From the NCBI RefSeq assembly GCF_003515685.1, contig NZ_QWEG01000002.1:361425-425424 (forward strand): 64,000 nt of DNA, in the 5' to 3' direction. Positions 17,989 to 27,052 of the stretch are shown piece by piece; position 1 is the stretch's first letter, and each line of letters opens with the position of its first letter. Source of the stretch: Neobacillus notoginsengisoli (GTDB taxonomy: Bacteria; Bacillota; Bacilli; Bacillales; Cytobacillaceae). The notes under the pieces were generated by a model. It saw only the letters and a list, made by a program, of their open reading frames with translations, did not search any database and was not told where the DNA came from. The translations under genes and the position numbers were made by a program.

Positions 17989-18900
17989 CTACCTCTCCGT
18001 CACTTCCACCTCTTCCAAAAGCTCCTCCGTCTTTTCCTTCGTCCCAAGTCCAATCGAGAAGGCAGTCGCGCTTCCGGCAGCCACGCTGTATCGGAACGCT
18101 TCCTTTTCACTGCCCGTTTCCAAGTATTTGGCGAGGAATCCAGCAACCATCGAATCCCCGGCGCCAATCGAACTCCTTACTTCGCCCTTTGGCACAGTTG
18201 CCGAAAGCGCCATCGTTTCATTCACGAAAACAGCGCCTTCGCCCGCCAACGACACAATGACATTTTTCGCCCCCAGTTCCACAAGCTTTTTTGCAAAAGG
18301 AAGGGCCTCATCCGGCATATGAATGTCAACCCCGAAAAACTGGCCAAGCTCGTGATGGTTCGGCTTTATCAAAAATGGCCGGTAAGGGAGAACCGTCTTC
18401 AAGAGGTCTCCCTCCGCATCCACGACAACCTCTGTACCGTTTTCGCTGCAAATCCGGATCAGTTCTTTATAAATGTTTTTATCCATTCTGCTCGGGATGC
18501 TTCCGGCGAGCACCAAGGTGTCACCCGATCGAAGCTCGGCGATTTTGCCCTTCAGAACGTCCAGGTCGTCAGCGGAAATCGCCGGACCCTGCCCATTGAT
18601 TTCTGTCTCTTCTTCGGCTTTCATCTTCACGTTGATTCTCGTTTCCCCGTCCACTTCAATAAAAGAAGTCTTGACTCCCTTTGCTTCAAGCGCATCCTTT
18701 ACAAATCGGCCTGTAAAGCCCCCGATAAAGCCGGTTGCGATCGAGTCTACCCCCATCGACCGAAGCAGAAGAGAAACGTTAATCCCTTTTCCGCCTGGTA
18801 TTTTCGCTTCCTTTTTCGTTCGGTTCAAAGCCCCAAGCTCAACCTTGTCAAGCGCCACGATATAGTCGATCGAGGGGTTCAACGTCAATGTATAAATCAT
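17989..18900 (-). CDS. fruK: 1-phosphofructokinase
   Basis: 303-aa PfkB-family kinase that converts fructose 1-phosphate to fructose 1,6-bisphosphate. It shows the PfkB signatures GGKGINVSLLLRSMG near the N-terminus and SIGAGDSMVAGF with the catalytic Asp near residue 250. Its start overlaps the fruR stop by 4 nt, and fruA follows, the standard fructose operon order. Confidence 0.96.
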   Translation of the reverse strand: MIYTLTLNPSIDYIVALDKVELGALNRTKKEAKIPGGKGINVSLLLRSMGVDSIATGFIGGFTGRFVKDALEAKGVKTSFIEVDGETRINVKMKAEEETEINGQGPAISADDLDVLKGKIAELRSGDTLVLAGSIPSRMDKNIYKELIRICSENGTEVVVDAEGDLLKTVLPYRPFLIKPNHHELGQFFGVDIHMPDEALPFAKKLVELGAKNVIVSLAGEGAVFVNETMALSATVPKGEVRSSIGAGDSMVAGFLAKYLETGSEKEAFRYSVAAGSATAFSIGLGTKEKTEELLEEVEVTER

Positions 18901-19649
18901 GATGTCACGACCTTTATGTCTGTTTTACTGTTGTACTGTATATGAAGTTCTTCATCAAGTTGATTTGTAAGAATAGTGGCCGCATCCAGGCCTGCAATTT
19001 TGGCAAAAGAAACTTCCGAAAACTTCGAGCTGTCAGCCAAAATGAATGCCTCCGCCGCCAAGCTGAGCGCCTTTTGCTTCACCATCGCCTCTTCCTGGTC
19101 AGGAGTCGTGTACCCATAGTGATGATGAACGCCATTCACACCTAGGAAGCACTTGTCAAAACGATACTGCTCCAGGCTCTCAATCGCGCCTCTGCCAATG
19201 ATCGCATTCGTTTTCTGTTTGACGTATCCGCCAATGAGATAACACTCTATTCCTTTTTCCAACAAAAGCTGAATATGCATGAGACCATTCGTCACGACAA
19301 CGATGTCTTTTTCGGGCAAAAATTGAATCATTTCCCTTACAGTGGAGCCGGCATCCAGATAAATGCTGTCCCCTTCTTCCACAAGGCTTGCCGCATACTT
19401 GGCAATCATGACTTTTTCATGAAGGTTTTTGGAAGATTTCTCGGCCATGCTCGGCTCCAGCAACTTCCTCTGCAGCCGTTCCGCTCCCCCGTGGACCCTC
19501 TTCAGGAATTTCTTCTCCTCAAGCTGCGTCAAGTCCCTCCGGATCGTCGACTCCGAAGCCCCCGTTGCATCCACAAACTCCTGCAGCTTCACATGAGGCT
19601 TCTCCTTAATCATCTGCAAAATCACCCGATGCCTCTCAGGCGTCAACAT
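18897..19649 (-). CDS. fruR: DeoR family repressor of the fructose operon
   Basis: 250-aa DeoR-type regulator. The N-terminal HTH carries GASESTIRRDLTQLEEKKFL and the C-terminal sensor domain has the family motifs VEEGDSIYLDAGSTVREM and FILADSSKF. It is the first gene of the operon and is expected to sense fructose 1-phosphate. A cre-overlapped promoter lies 31 nt upstream. Confidence 0.94.
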   Translation of the reverse strand: MLTPERHRVILQMIKEKPHVKLQEFVDATGASESTIRRDLTQLEEKKFLKRVHGGAERLQRKLLEPSMAEKSSKNLHEKVMIAKYAASLVEEGDSIYLDAGSTVREMIQFLPEKDIVVVTNGLMHIQLLLEKGIECYLIGGYVKQKTNAIIGRGAIESLEQYRFDKCFLGVNGVHHHYGYTTPDQEEAMVKQKALSLAAEAFILADSSKFSEVSFAKIAGLDAATILTNQLDEELHIQYNSKTDIKVVTS

Positions 19650-19679
19650 AAACCGTCACCCTCTTCCTAAACTACCTCC

Positions 19680-19708
19680 ATTATAATGAAATCGATTTCA
19701 AAAATCAA
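19680..19708 (-). promoter_or_regulatory. fruR operon promoter with embedded cre site
   Basis: On the minus strand a -35 box TTGATT (19708-19703) is 17 nt from a -10 box TATAAT (19685-19680). The spacer contains the perfect 14-bp palindrome TGAAATCGATTTCA (19687-19700), which fits the catabolite-responsive element consensus. CcpA bound here would block RNA polymerase. FruR sites are expected further upstream but I cannot define them. Confidence 0.75.
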
Positions 19709-19780
19709 TCACTTTCATTCAAAACCAATCAAAAACAACCAGAGAGAATCATCTTTTCCCCAACCCCTTCCGGGAAGCAC

Positions 19781-19835
19781 GGGGACGGTTCTACTGCTTC
19801 ATTCGACACCCGAATGAAGCGCTGGAACCGTCCCC
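19781..19835. repeat. 55-bp palindromic repeat, copy 4
   Basis: Perfect outer arms GGGGACGGTTC/GAACCGTCCCC with inner GCTTCATTCG/CGAATGAAGC. Lies between the fruR promoter region and the endonuclease terminator. Confidence 0.9.
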
Positions 19836-19894
19836 TGCCTCAATCTATGAAACAAGAAAAACCGAGGAGTGACTGACCCCCCGATTAAATAAAT

Positions 19895-19925
19895 AAAGGT
19901 GCTGGCCAATTGACCAGCACCTTTT
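19895..19925 (-). terminator. Terminator of the ispA-endonuclease operon
   Basis: AAAGGTGCTGG and CCAGCACCTTTTT flank a short CCAATTGA loop; T/A runs on both sides. It lies 17 nt beyond the second stop (19942) of the endonuclease frame. Confidence 0.85.
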
Positions 19926-19941
19926 TGATTCTGAAATTATT

Positions 19942-20727
19942 TTATATCAGCATTTCTGCCCATTCAGGATAATCGATAAACGGATTCCTGTTCCCTTGAA
20001 TTTAAAATATAGCCGCATTTCTGTGCTTTTCATAGGTCGTGACTGGATATCGGCTGTGCCATACCAGTAAAAGCGGCAGGTTTACTTTGTCATGGATGTC
20101 CACATTTTTATATCTAAGAATGAAATACATCGTCGCTCTGGAAACGATGCCTTTTCCATACTCTGGCTCGAACTTTTGTTCTTCCGTCATTCCGCATCCT
20201 TCCCGGATATGCTGTATGGAGACTTGAGGCTCGTATGAAACGAAATCATGGTACGGAAAGTTGCTTCTCATCCTGTTGCATGAAGGCTCGCAGGCAAAAA
20301 GGTGGTGGAGATCCCCACGCATTGGTTCTTGCTCATCAAACCAGGATTGCGGGACGACATGCTCACAATTAAACAGTTGATTTCCGGACATGGCACCCGG
20401 TTCATTTTTTTCCAGACGTTCCAGCAGCATCATGTCGTGGACAATCGTCTCCGAAACATCCATTCTTCTTCCAGAATAAAGGCTCTTGAGCTCGCCGTTT
20501 TCCTGTAAATCCACCCATGGGTAGACATAGCGGTGGGGTGCATACGTTGGCCGGTTCTTGTGTGTACTTTCAATGATGTGTTGAGCACTGTTCTTTAAAT
20601 CCGATAAATCAATGTCTTTATAATACTCAATCTTGGCTTGCTGGTCTGTGTACTCATCATAGTAAGGCTGGTCCGCTCTATTTTGCAAAAGGTTTTGAAT
20701 ATCGTCAGAAAGCTTTAAATGACTCAT
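19942..20727 (-). CDS. Endonuclease I family nuclease with premature TAA near the C-terminus
   Basis: 241 codons to a TAA at 20002-20004, then 19 further in-frame codons reading IQGNRNPFIDYPEWAEMLI to a second TAA at 19942. Endonuclease I proteins (HNH-like beta-beta-alpha-metal fold) carry NCEHVVPQSWF and RGDLHHLFACEPSCNRMRSN, both present here (residues ~117-160), and normally continue through a GNRNPFIDYPE tail. The first stop therefore cuts off a conserved segment. The product may be inactive, partly active, or the base may be an error. There is no signal peptide, so it would act in the cytoplasm. Its ATG overlaps the ispA stop by 4 nt. Confidence 0.82.
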
Positions 20728-21689
20728 AATGCCTTCAATAATGTTGCCTGGAATTCATGATCAAAAATCCTGGATAAATGATCCGGCACGGTTAAATAGA
20801 CGAGCCCGTTTCCTTCAAGCCGCGGTGAGTGGCCGAGCGGGACTGTTCGTTTAATTAGCTGTGCGAAGAGCTCCGACTCCGATAGCTTTCTATCAAAGCT
20901 TCTAACTGCAAGAACCTTAATCAGCGCCAGTGCTCCAGACACATGCGGAGCAGCCATGGATGTTCCAGATAGGGCTGCATATTTGCCATCCAGATAAGTG
21001 GACATGATGTTTTCCCCGGGAGCCACCAGATCTATTTCATTATTGGAATTCGAAAAATCCGAGGACCTTCTTTCCAGATTGATGGAACCCACGCTGACGA
21101 CTTCGTTATAGCAGCCAGGATAGGCGAATTCATTCGTGTCGTCTTTTCCATCCCCTTCATTTCCGGCGGCGCAGACGACGAGTATATTATTACGCACTGC
21201 GTTCCTGATGGCTTCATGTAGCTCAGGCACATCATTCGGACCCCCGAGGGACATTGAAATAATGTCCACTTTCTGTTCCACGGCATAATGAATTCCATCT
21301 ATAATCCAATCATATTTCCCAGAACCGTTCCGGCCCAGAACCTTTATGATCAACAGATTGGCTTCAGGCGCCATACCGATGACTCCAAATTTATTCTCTC
21401 CAGCAGCAATTGTGCCTGCGACATGGGTGCCATGGCCGTTGTAATCTTTAAAGATGCCGGGGTCTCCTCCATCATCGGAAGTGAAATTCCTGCCCCCGAT
21501 GATCCGATCCTTGAGGTCGGGATGGTCTATGTCACAGCCTGTATCCAGCACAGCAACTGTTATGCCTTTTCCCTTCGTTTCGCCCCAGATTTTAGGAGCC
21601 TGAATTAATTCTACACCTGATGGAACTTCGTTTACGCTTTCTGTTGTTTCGACCACCTGGAACGGAATAACACGGACGTATCGATTCAT
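20724..21689 (-). CDS. ispA: Intracellular serine protease (subtilisin family S8)
   Basis: 321 aa from ATG 21689, which follows GGGAGG; a longer frame to 21788 has no RBS. The triad is D49 (AVLDTGCD), H86 (NGHGTHVAGT) and S244 (SGTSMAAPHVSG). There is no signal peptide; the short N-terminal IPF segment replaces the propeptide, as in intracellular subtilisins. Sequence agrees closely with the major intracellular protease of Bacillus, which degrades cell protein in stationary phase and sporulation. It is coupled to a downstream nuclease gene. Confidence 0.94.
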   Translation of the reverse strand: MNRYVRVIPFQVVETTESVNEVPSGVELIQAPKIWGETKGKGITVAVLDTGCDIDHPDLKDRIIGGRNFTSDDGGDPGIFKDYNGHGTHVAGTIAAGENKFGVIGMAPEANLLIIKVLGRNGSGKYDWIIDGIHYAVEQKVDIISMSLGGPNDVPELHEAIRNAVRNNILVVCAAGNEGDGKDDTNEFAYPGCYNEVVSVGSINLERRSSDFSNSNNEIDLVAPGENIMSTYLDGKYAALSGTSMAAPHVSGALALIKVLAVRSFDRKLSESELFAQLIKRTVPLGHSPRLEGNGLVYLTVPDHLSRIFDHEFQATLLKAL

Positions 21690-21840
21690 TTCCTTCCCTC
21701 CCTTTAAGAATAGCTGTGGAGCCAAGCCTTGTTGTTCACCTCTATTATAATAGTTGACGGAATATTCAAACAGATTCATTTGTCGCATGTCTCCAGCCCT
21801 CAGAGAAAGTTATTTTGGGTAAAAATCCCCATATGAAGCA

Positions 21841-21895
21841 GGGGACGGTTCCAGTGCTTCATTCGACACCCGAAAGAAGCGCTGGAACCGTCCCC
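21841..21895. repeat. 55-bp palindromic repeat, copy 5
   Basis: Arms GGGGACGGTTC/GAACCGTCCCC; inner stem slightly mismatched (ATTCG/CGAAA). Located between divergent ispA and the second SEC-C gene, 88 nt before the latter. Confidence 0.9.
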
Positions 21896-21983
21896 CTGCA
21901 TCACTGGTTTTGAAAAGCGCGGCTGGTTGCAGGCTTGTGGTATTCTAGAGTTACTATATAGAATTTAGTCGAGGTGAGATTTT

Positions 21984-23144
21984 ATGGTTGGCAGAAACGA
22001 TGCATGTCCGTGTGGAAGCGGAAAAAAATACAAGAAGTGTTGCGGAAAAAATGATGCAGTTTCATTTGATCAGATGATCGATAGTGAATTGTTCGAAATT
22101 CAGGGGGATATTTTACGATATACTGCGGATCGATATGAGAATGAAATTGAGGATTATGTGGAAGAACATCTTGATAATTATCCTGTTCCGGAAGATGCGT
22201 ATGATTTAGTAGGTTTTTACGCGCTGACTTGGTTTACCACATGCCTTTATAAGAACGGGAAAACGGTGCTGGATGAATACCTGGATGCTCATTCGCAAAC
22301 GATCACCAGGCCCCGGACGAGAGAAATTGTCCAGGGATGGAGGAACAGCTTCCCTTGCGTGTTTCGGATAACCAGCTTGGACAACGGAAAGTTCCTGACA
22401 GTTGAGGACATTTTTGCAAAAGAAAGCTCGCAGATAAAACTGCTCGACACAGAGGATCAGCCGGAAGAAGGGGACCTCATCCTCGCAACGGTGCTTCTTT
22501 CAGAACCAGCGGTGTTTCTGGGGACCTTTTACAATCTGCCTGCCTCCAAGGCTGAGGAAGTGGAAGAGGAGGTTCTTGATTGGTATAACGAGAGCGGGTT
22601 CAGCGACCCGAAGGAGTTCATGAGGGAAGAGTTCCTTGTGGTGCTCGATACCTTTATTTCTCTCGACATACCCGACATTGATCCTATTGAGGATTTAGAG
22701 TGGCATTCGGAAAAACATCGCGAAATAGCAGAGAACTTCCGGGAAATGATGGAAGAATTGGAATTACCTAGTGTGTTTGTCAAGCTTGGGATTACACTCT
22801 GGTTCAGCTATTGTGAAGCGGCGAAGCCGAAGATTTCCAACCCTTCCATTTACGAGGCAGCGCTTTTCTACATGATTACATCGCTCACTCCGGATCCAAG
22901 CCCAGTTTCTCAAAAAGATCTGGCCGCTCTGTACGGGATTTCAGCAGGCAGCATCTCCAGCAAATACTCGGAAATGAAAAAAGTCCTAGAGAAAGATCTT
23001 AAGGAATTAGAAGAAATCATCGCCAACTCACACATGGACGCCCTATGGGACGAAGATGACGAGGACTTCTTTTTTGACGAAGAAGATGATGAAGAGGAAG
23101 ATGAGGATGAAAAAAAGATAGATGATGATGATCTGCCATTTTAG
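21984..23144 (+). CDS. SEC-C zinc motif protein with C-terminal helix-turn-helix and acidic tail (paralogue B)
   Basis: 386-aa paralogue of the 13191 gene. It has the same N-terminal NDACPCGSGKKYKKCC zinc motif, a similar middle region (WFTTCLYKNGKTVLDEYLD against WFATSVVKNGKTVLDEYLD) and the same HTH-like SQKDLAALYGISAGSISSKY near residue 320. It adds a ~35-residue tail made almost only of Asp, Glu and Phe. ATG 21984 has GAGGTGAG upstream. Function unknown; nucleic-acid binding is likely from the domains. Confidence 0.88.
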   Translation: MVGRNDACPCGSGKKYKKCCGKNDAVSFDQMIDSELFEIQGDILRYTADRYENEIEDYVEEHLDNYPVPEDAYDLVGFYALTWFTTCLYKNGKTVLDEYLDAHSQTITRPRTREIVQGWRNSFPCVFRITSLDNGKFLTVEDIFAKESSQIKLLDTEDQPEEGDLILATVLLSEPAVFLGTFYNLPASKAEEVEEEVLDWYNESGFSDPKEFMREEFLVVLDTFISLDIPDIDPIEDLEWHSEKHREIAENFREMMEELELPSVFVKLGITLWFSYCEAAKPKISNPSIYEAALFYMITSLTPDPSPVSQKDLAALYGISAGSISSKYSEMKKVLEKDLKELEEIIANSHMDALWDEDDEDFFFDEEDDEEEDEDEKKIDDDDLPF

Positions 23145-23245
23145 TCGTAAATCAAATCATGAAGACACCTGGATGCCTTAACCGATGACCAACACCGTCC
23201 TTATCCTTCCTTGGATAACATAAATACAAACCGATTCTAAATGTA

Positions 23246-23278
23246 AACACCCACTTTATTTACCTATAAGTGGGTGTT
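23246..23278. terminator. Convergent hairpin after SEC-C paralogue B
   Basis: AACACCCACTT (23246-23256) pairs perfectly with AAGTGGGTGTT (23268-23278). No long T run follows, so it is only a possible terminator for the plus-strand gene and the minus-strand pseudogene. Confidence 0.5.
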
Positions 23279-23309
23279 ACTGTCAGAAGAAGTGGCAGGC
23301 CCTCCTCTC

Positions 23310-23651
23310 CTACCATATCAAAATCTCATGATCGAAACGCAGCATCGCCGCTTCGATTCCATTTTCATCAGCTTCATGCAGAGGAATTTCAAGCCAGTCA
23401 TCATTATCGAAAACCAGCCTGATTTTCCACTCCTCCATTTCGGACCGTTTCACCTTTCGGCTAATCAATGAGCATAACGAATCCAGGGTAGCCGGGAACA
23501 TCGCTGTCAAACCTCCGTCCAGTCACAAACAGCTGCGGCATGACATAGGCGGTAAGCATACCTCTCCCCCGCTCTCCCTCAAAGAAAAACTGCAAATAAT
23601 CTCGCATGAATATAACAGAACTTACCTCAGCTTTTCCAGTTCGCGTATCAT
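23310..23651 (-). pseudogene. Frame-disrupted small hypothetical gene
   Basis: ATG at 23651 follows GGGGGAA and opens MIRELEKLR then stops. The next frame continues in protein-like sequence FMRDYLQFFFEGERGRGMLT, AYVMPQLFVTGRRFDSDVPG and YPGFVMLID. The first frame then resumes as MEEWKIRLVFDNDDWLEIPL to a stop at 23310. Start and end are in the same frame (114 codons), so two compensating indels would explain the pattern. I do not recognise the family. Alternatively only the 3' part is expressed, from an internal GTG or ATG. Confidence 0.5.
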
Positions 23652-23748
23652 CTTATTTTCCCCCGGTAATTGTAGATTATATTTTTAACTTTCCCCGTCC
23701 CTGCCTATGTAAGCAGTAAAAAAATGAACACTTTGCGACATTGAAGCA

Positions 23749-23803
23749 GGGGACGGTTCCAGCGCTTCATTCGACACCCGAATGAAGCAGTAGAACCGTC
23801 CCC
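23749..23803. repeat. 55-bp palindromic repeat, copy 6
   Basis: GGGGACGGTTC at 23749 to GAACCGTCCCC at 23803, inner stem GCTTCATTCG/CGAATGAAGC. The 23145-24102 gap holds this, the pseudogene, the hairpin and the GntR promoter. Confidence 0.9.
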
Positions 23804-23920
23804 TGCCTCACTCGAGGAACTATCACTCCGCGTAACAAGCAAATCGGACGTGACAGCCAACGGGTACTTCTTGAGAAGTTATACAATAATATTTTTTTGG
23901 AAGGGCTTGCATTTTAAAAA

Positions 23921-23963
23921 TTGATGTGCTAATTTTAACTTGTATAAAAAATAGACATGTCTA
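23921..23963 (+). promoter_or_regulatory. Promoter and putative GntR operator of the permease-deoD operon
   Basis: TTGATG (23921-23926) and TATAAA (23943-23948) with a 16-nt spacer make a plausible sigma-A promoter. It is followed at once by the 12-bp palindrome TAGACATGTCTA (23952-23963), placed over the start site. Palindromes of this size are typical GntR/UTRA operators, so self-regulation of the operon is likely. Confidence 0.55.
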
Positions 23964-24102
23964 CTACTCTTAAACTACACGAATGTGATAGGAGTTTTGA
24001 CAAGAAGAAGGGCTTATTTGTCTATGATTGTTCAAACAAGCCAACAGTCCTATATTTAATAAATATATTCTAAAATACCTGTTTCCAAAGGAGACTGGAC
24101 GG

Positions 24103-24840
24103 ATGAATAAAAATAAATCCAATAAATTGAAAAGGCCGCTCTATGTAAATGTTTATGATGAACTTCTTCTCCTAATTTCGAAAGGGGAATTCCCTGTTGA
24201 CACAAGGCTTCCTTCAGAACCGGATTTAGCGAAAAGCCTCGGGGTCAGTCGGGCAACTTTAAGGCAGGCTTTGGCACTTTTACAGGATGACGGATTGATA
24301 AGAAATATACATGGAAAGGGCAACTTTGTCATTGACTCTTTACACAATGAACCAAGTGAGATTCGATTGGAAAAATTAACGAACCCGATGCATAAGTGCC
24401 ATATAAGCTCGTTTGACCGGGTCGACATACAATCCTATTGGGACCCCGATACAGAATATACAAAACAAGTATTAAAAAGAGATTCATCCAAGGTAGCAGC
24501 GATTGACCGTTTTTATTATAAAGAAAAAGATTTAGTCGGCTATGCTTTTACCTTTCTATCCTTGGAAACCGCAGAAGAGTTGGGCTTGGACCTGGATAAT
24601 AATGAGCTCCTGCTTGATTATCTCGAAAACCAGGCGTACAAAGATGCGATTCAGGGAGATATCGAAATAAAGTATACACAGACTGTCAATATAGCGAGTC
24701 GAAAAGATAGTCTTTTAGGCCGGAAAAATTGCTTTTTGCTCATGGAAAGCCTTTACAGCAATGCGAATTCACCAATCATGTTTAGTAAATTTTATATACC
24801 TCAGCAATTTGCGCAAATAAAAGTAAAGGCATTCAAATAG
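24103..24840 (+). CDS. GntR family regulator with UTRA domain
   Basis: 245 aa from ATG 24103, preceded by AAGGAG; the longer frame from 24028 lacks an RBS. The winged HTH (residues ~12-75) contains LPSEPDLAKSLGVSRATLRQ and GLIRNIHGKGNFVI; the rest is a UTRA-type ligand domain (HutC subfamily). It is the first gene before an NCS1 permease and deoD, so it probably controls nucleobase or nucleoside uptake in response to a ligand of that pathway. Confidence 0.9.
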   Translation: MNKNKSNKLKRPLYVNVYDELLLLISKGEFPVDTRLPSEPDLAKSLGVSRATLRQALALLQDDGLIRNIHGKGNFVIDSLHNEPSEIRLEKLTNPMHKCHISSFDRVDIQSYWDPDTEYTKQVLKRDSSKVAAIDRFYYKEKDLVGYAFTFLSLETAEELGLDLDNNELLLDYLENQAYKDAIQGDIEIKYTQTVNIASRKDSLLGRKNCFLLMESLYSNANSPIMFSKFYIPQQFAQIKVKAFK

Positions 24841-24906
24841 TGATTGGACTAGTAATCTAACGGAAACTCCCAAAAAATTTACTAACAATAGAAAGAGGAA
24901 AACGGA

Positions 24907-26295
24907 ATGAGCCAAAAACACCCTGATTTAATTCCAGAAAGTGAAAGAGTTGGACAACCTAAGCAATTGTTTTGGATTTGGTTTGCATTGAACATCGGTA
25001 TTATGGGATTAGTCTACGGCGGGATTATCGTAAGCTATGGCCTTAACTTCATTCAATCCGTTATTGCTGCATTCCTGGGGGCTGCATCGTTTGCTCTGAT
25101 CGGATATCTTAGTTTGCCAGGCAAGCTCGGAAAAGCTCCGACATTTGTATTATCCAGGGCCCCTTTTGGATCAAAAGGAAACCTGATACCAGCTGTATTG
25201 GCCTGGATTTGTTTGATTGGCTGGCTGAGTGTCGGTAACGTTCCGACAGGTATTTTCTCCATTAATGCCATCGTAACAGCACTTGGTTTTGAAGTAACAA
25301 CGACAGTACAAGTGATCGGCCTTATTGGCCTAGCGATTGCAATTATGGCTTTATCACTAGTAAACCAAGAAACTCTCGTAAAAGCTCAAACAATCTTCAC
25401 CTATATTTTCGGTGCAATGACAGTCGTAATTTTGGCTATTTTAGTTCCGCAAACAGACTGGTCGGCCCTTATGAATATGCCGAATGGAGATTGGGCAGGA
25501 GGCGTATTGCCCGCGATTTCCATCATCATTGCCGGTTCTGCACTTAGCTGGGCTATGTGTGCGAGTGATTATTCCTGTTACCAAAGCCCTCAATCTTCGA
25601 ATAAATCGATTTTCTGGACAACGACGATTGCATCATCTTTTCCGCTCTTTGTCATTATGTTCCTAGGAATTTTAATGAATGCAACGAATCCTGAACTAAT
25701 TAGCTCAGCCGATCCAATTGCTGCATTGGCTTCACAAATGCCGAAATGGATGGTCATTCCATACTTCATTACAGCACTTGGCGGAATTATTCCACCGGCG
25801 GTTATTTCACTTCGTTCCGGACGAAATGCTTTGGAAGCTACAAATATTAAGCTTTCAGATCGAGCATCGATTATTTTCCATGGTGCCATCATGATAGTGC
25901 TGCCAACTTATGTATTATTCATAAATGGTGACTTCCTAGGCTCATTCCAAATGTTTTTAGGGGTTGTCGGTATTGGCCTCGCTGCCTGGACAGCTGTATT
26001 CGTAGCAGATTATGTGATCCTCCGCAAAAAGCAGGGATATGATCCTGATATCATCTCAGGTGATAAAAATATTGCTGTCAATAAGGGGAATGTCACAATC
26101 TGGTTTGTAAGTGTGAGTGTCGGGCTTCTCTTCACTTCAAACCCACTATTCCCCGCTCCTTTTGCCAAAGGAATTTTCGATGGCAACAGCTTGGGAGTAT
26201 TGCTGACATTTGCAGTGGGCTTGGTTTTAAGCTGGATTTATTCATTAGCACAATTGAAGAAGCAGACAGCTGTAGAACATGGAAACGCAGCTTAA
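24907..26295 (+). CDS. NCS1 family nucleobase permease (cytosine/purine type)
   Basis: 462-aa permease with about 12 membrane helices, of the purine-cytosine permease (NCS1) family. Family-like stretches are VLSRAPFGSKGNLIPAVLAW, SWAMCASDYSCY and WTAVFVADYVILRK. It would bring cytosine, purine or a related base in with a cation. It follows the GntR gene by 66 nt and precedes deoD by 28 nt. Confidence 0.9.
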   Translation: MSQKHPDLIPESERVGQPKQLFWIWFALNIGIMGLVYGGIIVSYGLNFIQSVIAAFLGAASFALIGYLSLPGKLGKAPTFVLSRAPFGSKGNLIPAVLAWICLIGWLSVGNVPTGIFSINAIVTALGFEVTTTVQVIGLIGLAIAIMALSLVNQETLVKAQTIFTYIFGAMTVVILAILVPQTDWSALMNMPNGDWAGGVLPAISIIIAGSALSWAMCASDYSCYQSPQSSNKSIFWTTTIASSFPLFVIMFLGILMNATNPELISSADPIAALASQMPKWMVIPYFITALGGIIPPAVISLRSGRNALEATNIKLSDRASIIFHGAIMIVLPTYVLFINGDFLGSFQMFLGVVGIGLAAWTAVFVADYVILRKKQGYDPDIISGDKNIAVNKGNVTIWFVSVSVGLLFTSNPLFPAPFAKGIFDGNSLGVLLTFAVGLVLSWIYSLAQLKKQTAVEHGNAA

Positions 26296-26323
26296 CTAAC
26301 CAATTTATTGGAGGTAAAGGATT

Positions 26324-27034
26324 ATGAGTATTCATTTAAACGCAAAAGAAGGACAAATTTCTGAAAAAGTATTAATGCCAGGAGATCCTCTTCGCGCCAA
26401 ATATATTGCAGATACTTTTTTAGAGGATGTTGAGTGCCATAATACAGTTCGCGGAATGTATGGCTATACCGGAACATATAAAGGACATAAAATTTCTGTC
26501 CAATCATCCGGAATGGGCGCCCCTTCCATGAGCATATATGCCACAGAGCTAATAAAGGATTACGGTGTAAAAAACATTATCCGTGTCGGAACAATCGGGG
26601 CAATGAAACTGGAAGTAAAAATCCGGGATGTTGTCATGGCAATCGCAGCGACAAATGACTCCAAAATGCAAAATATCATTTTCCCGCAAATTAATTATGC
26701 GCCAAATGCCAGCTTTACTCTCCTTGAGAGAGCCTACCGGTTATCCAAACAGAATGAAGGATTGAAAGTTCACGTAGGAAATGTATTCACTGGCGATGCA
26801 TTTTACGAAGACGACGATTCCATGATTCGTAAGTTGGCTGATTACGGTGTACTAGGTGTGGATATGGAGACAGCTGCTCTTTACACCCTTGGTTCGAAAT
26901 ACAGCATCGACGTATTAAGTATTATGACAGTGAGCGACCATGTTATTACAGGTGAAGAAACAACAGCCGATGAGCGGCAGACAACCTTCAATGACATGAT
27001 TATTGTAGCGCTAAACACTCTTATCAATGAATAA
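26324..27034 (+). CDS. deoD: Purine-nucleoside phosphorylase DeoD type
   Basis: 236-aa hexameric-type phosphorylase that splits purine (deoxy)nucleosides to base and (deoxy)ribose 1-phosphate. Visible family motifs: [12 protein letters not shown] (phosphate site), [13 protein letters not shown] [32 protein letters not shown] and [16 protein letters not shown] with the catalytic Asp. GGAGG lies 9 nt upstream. It completes a purine salvage operon with the permease. Confidence 0.95.
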   Translation: MSIHLNAKEGQISEKVLMPGDPLRAKYIADTFLEDVECHNTVRGMYGYTGTYKGHKISVQSSGMGAPSMSIYATELIKDYGVKNIIRVGTIGAMKLEVKIRDVVMAIAATNDSKMQNIIFPQINYAPNASFTLLERAYRLSKQNEGLKVHVGNVFTGDAFYEDDDSMIRKLADYGVLGVDMETAALYTLGSKYSIDVLSIMTVSDHVITGEETTADERQTTFNDMIIVALNTLINE

Positions 27035-27052
27035 TTTTTTCATTAAATAAAG

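Noticed and set aside
17461..18945. Long plus-strand open frame (494 codons) antisense to fruA, fruK and fruR
   Set aside because: It overlaps three well-identified genes in full, has an unlikely amino-acid composition and no RBS or family match; a by-product of codon use on the other strand.
24841..24906. Purine riboswitch ahead of the permease or deoD
   Set aside because: The gaps (66 and 28 nt) are too short for a purine aptamer plus expression platform and no conserved aptamer core is visible.
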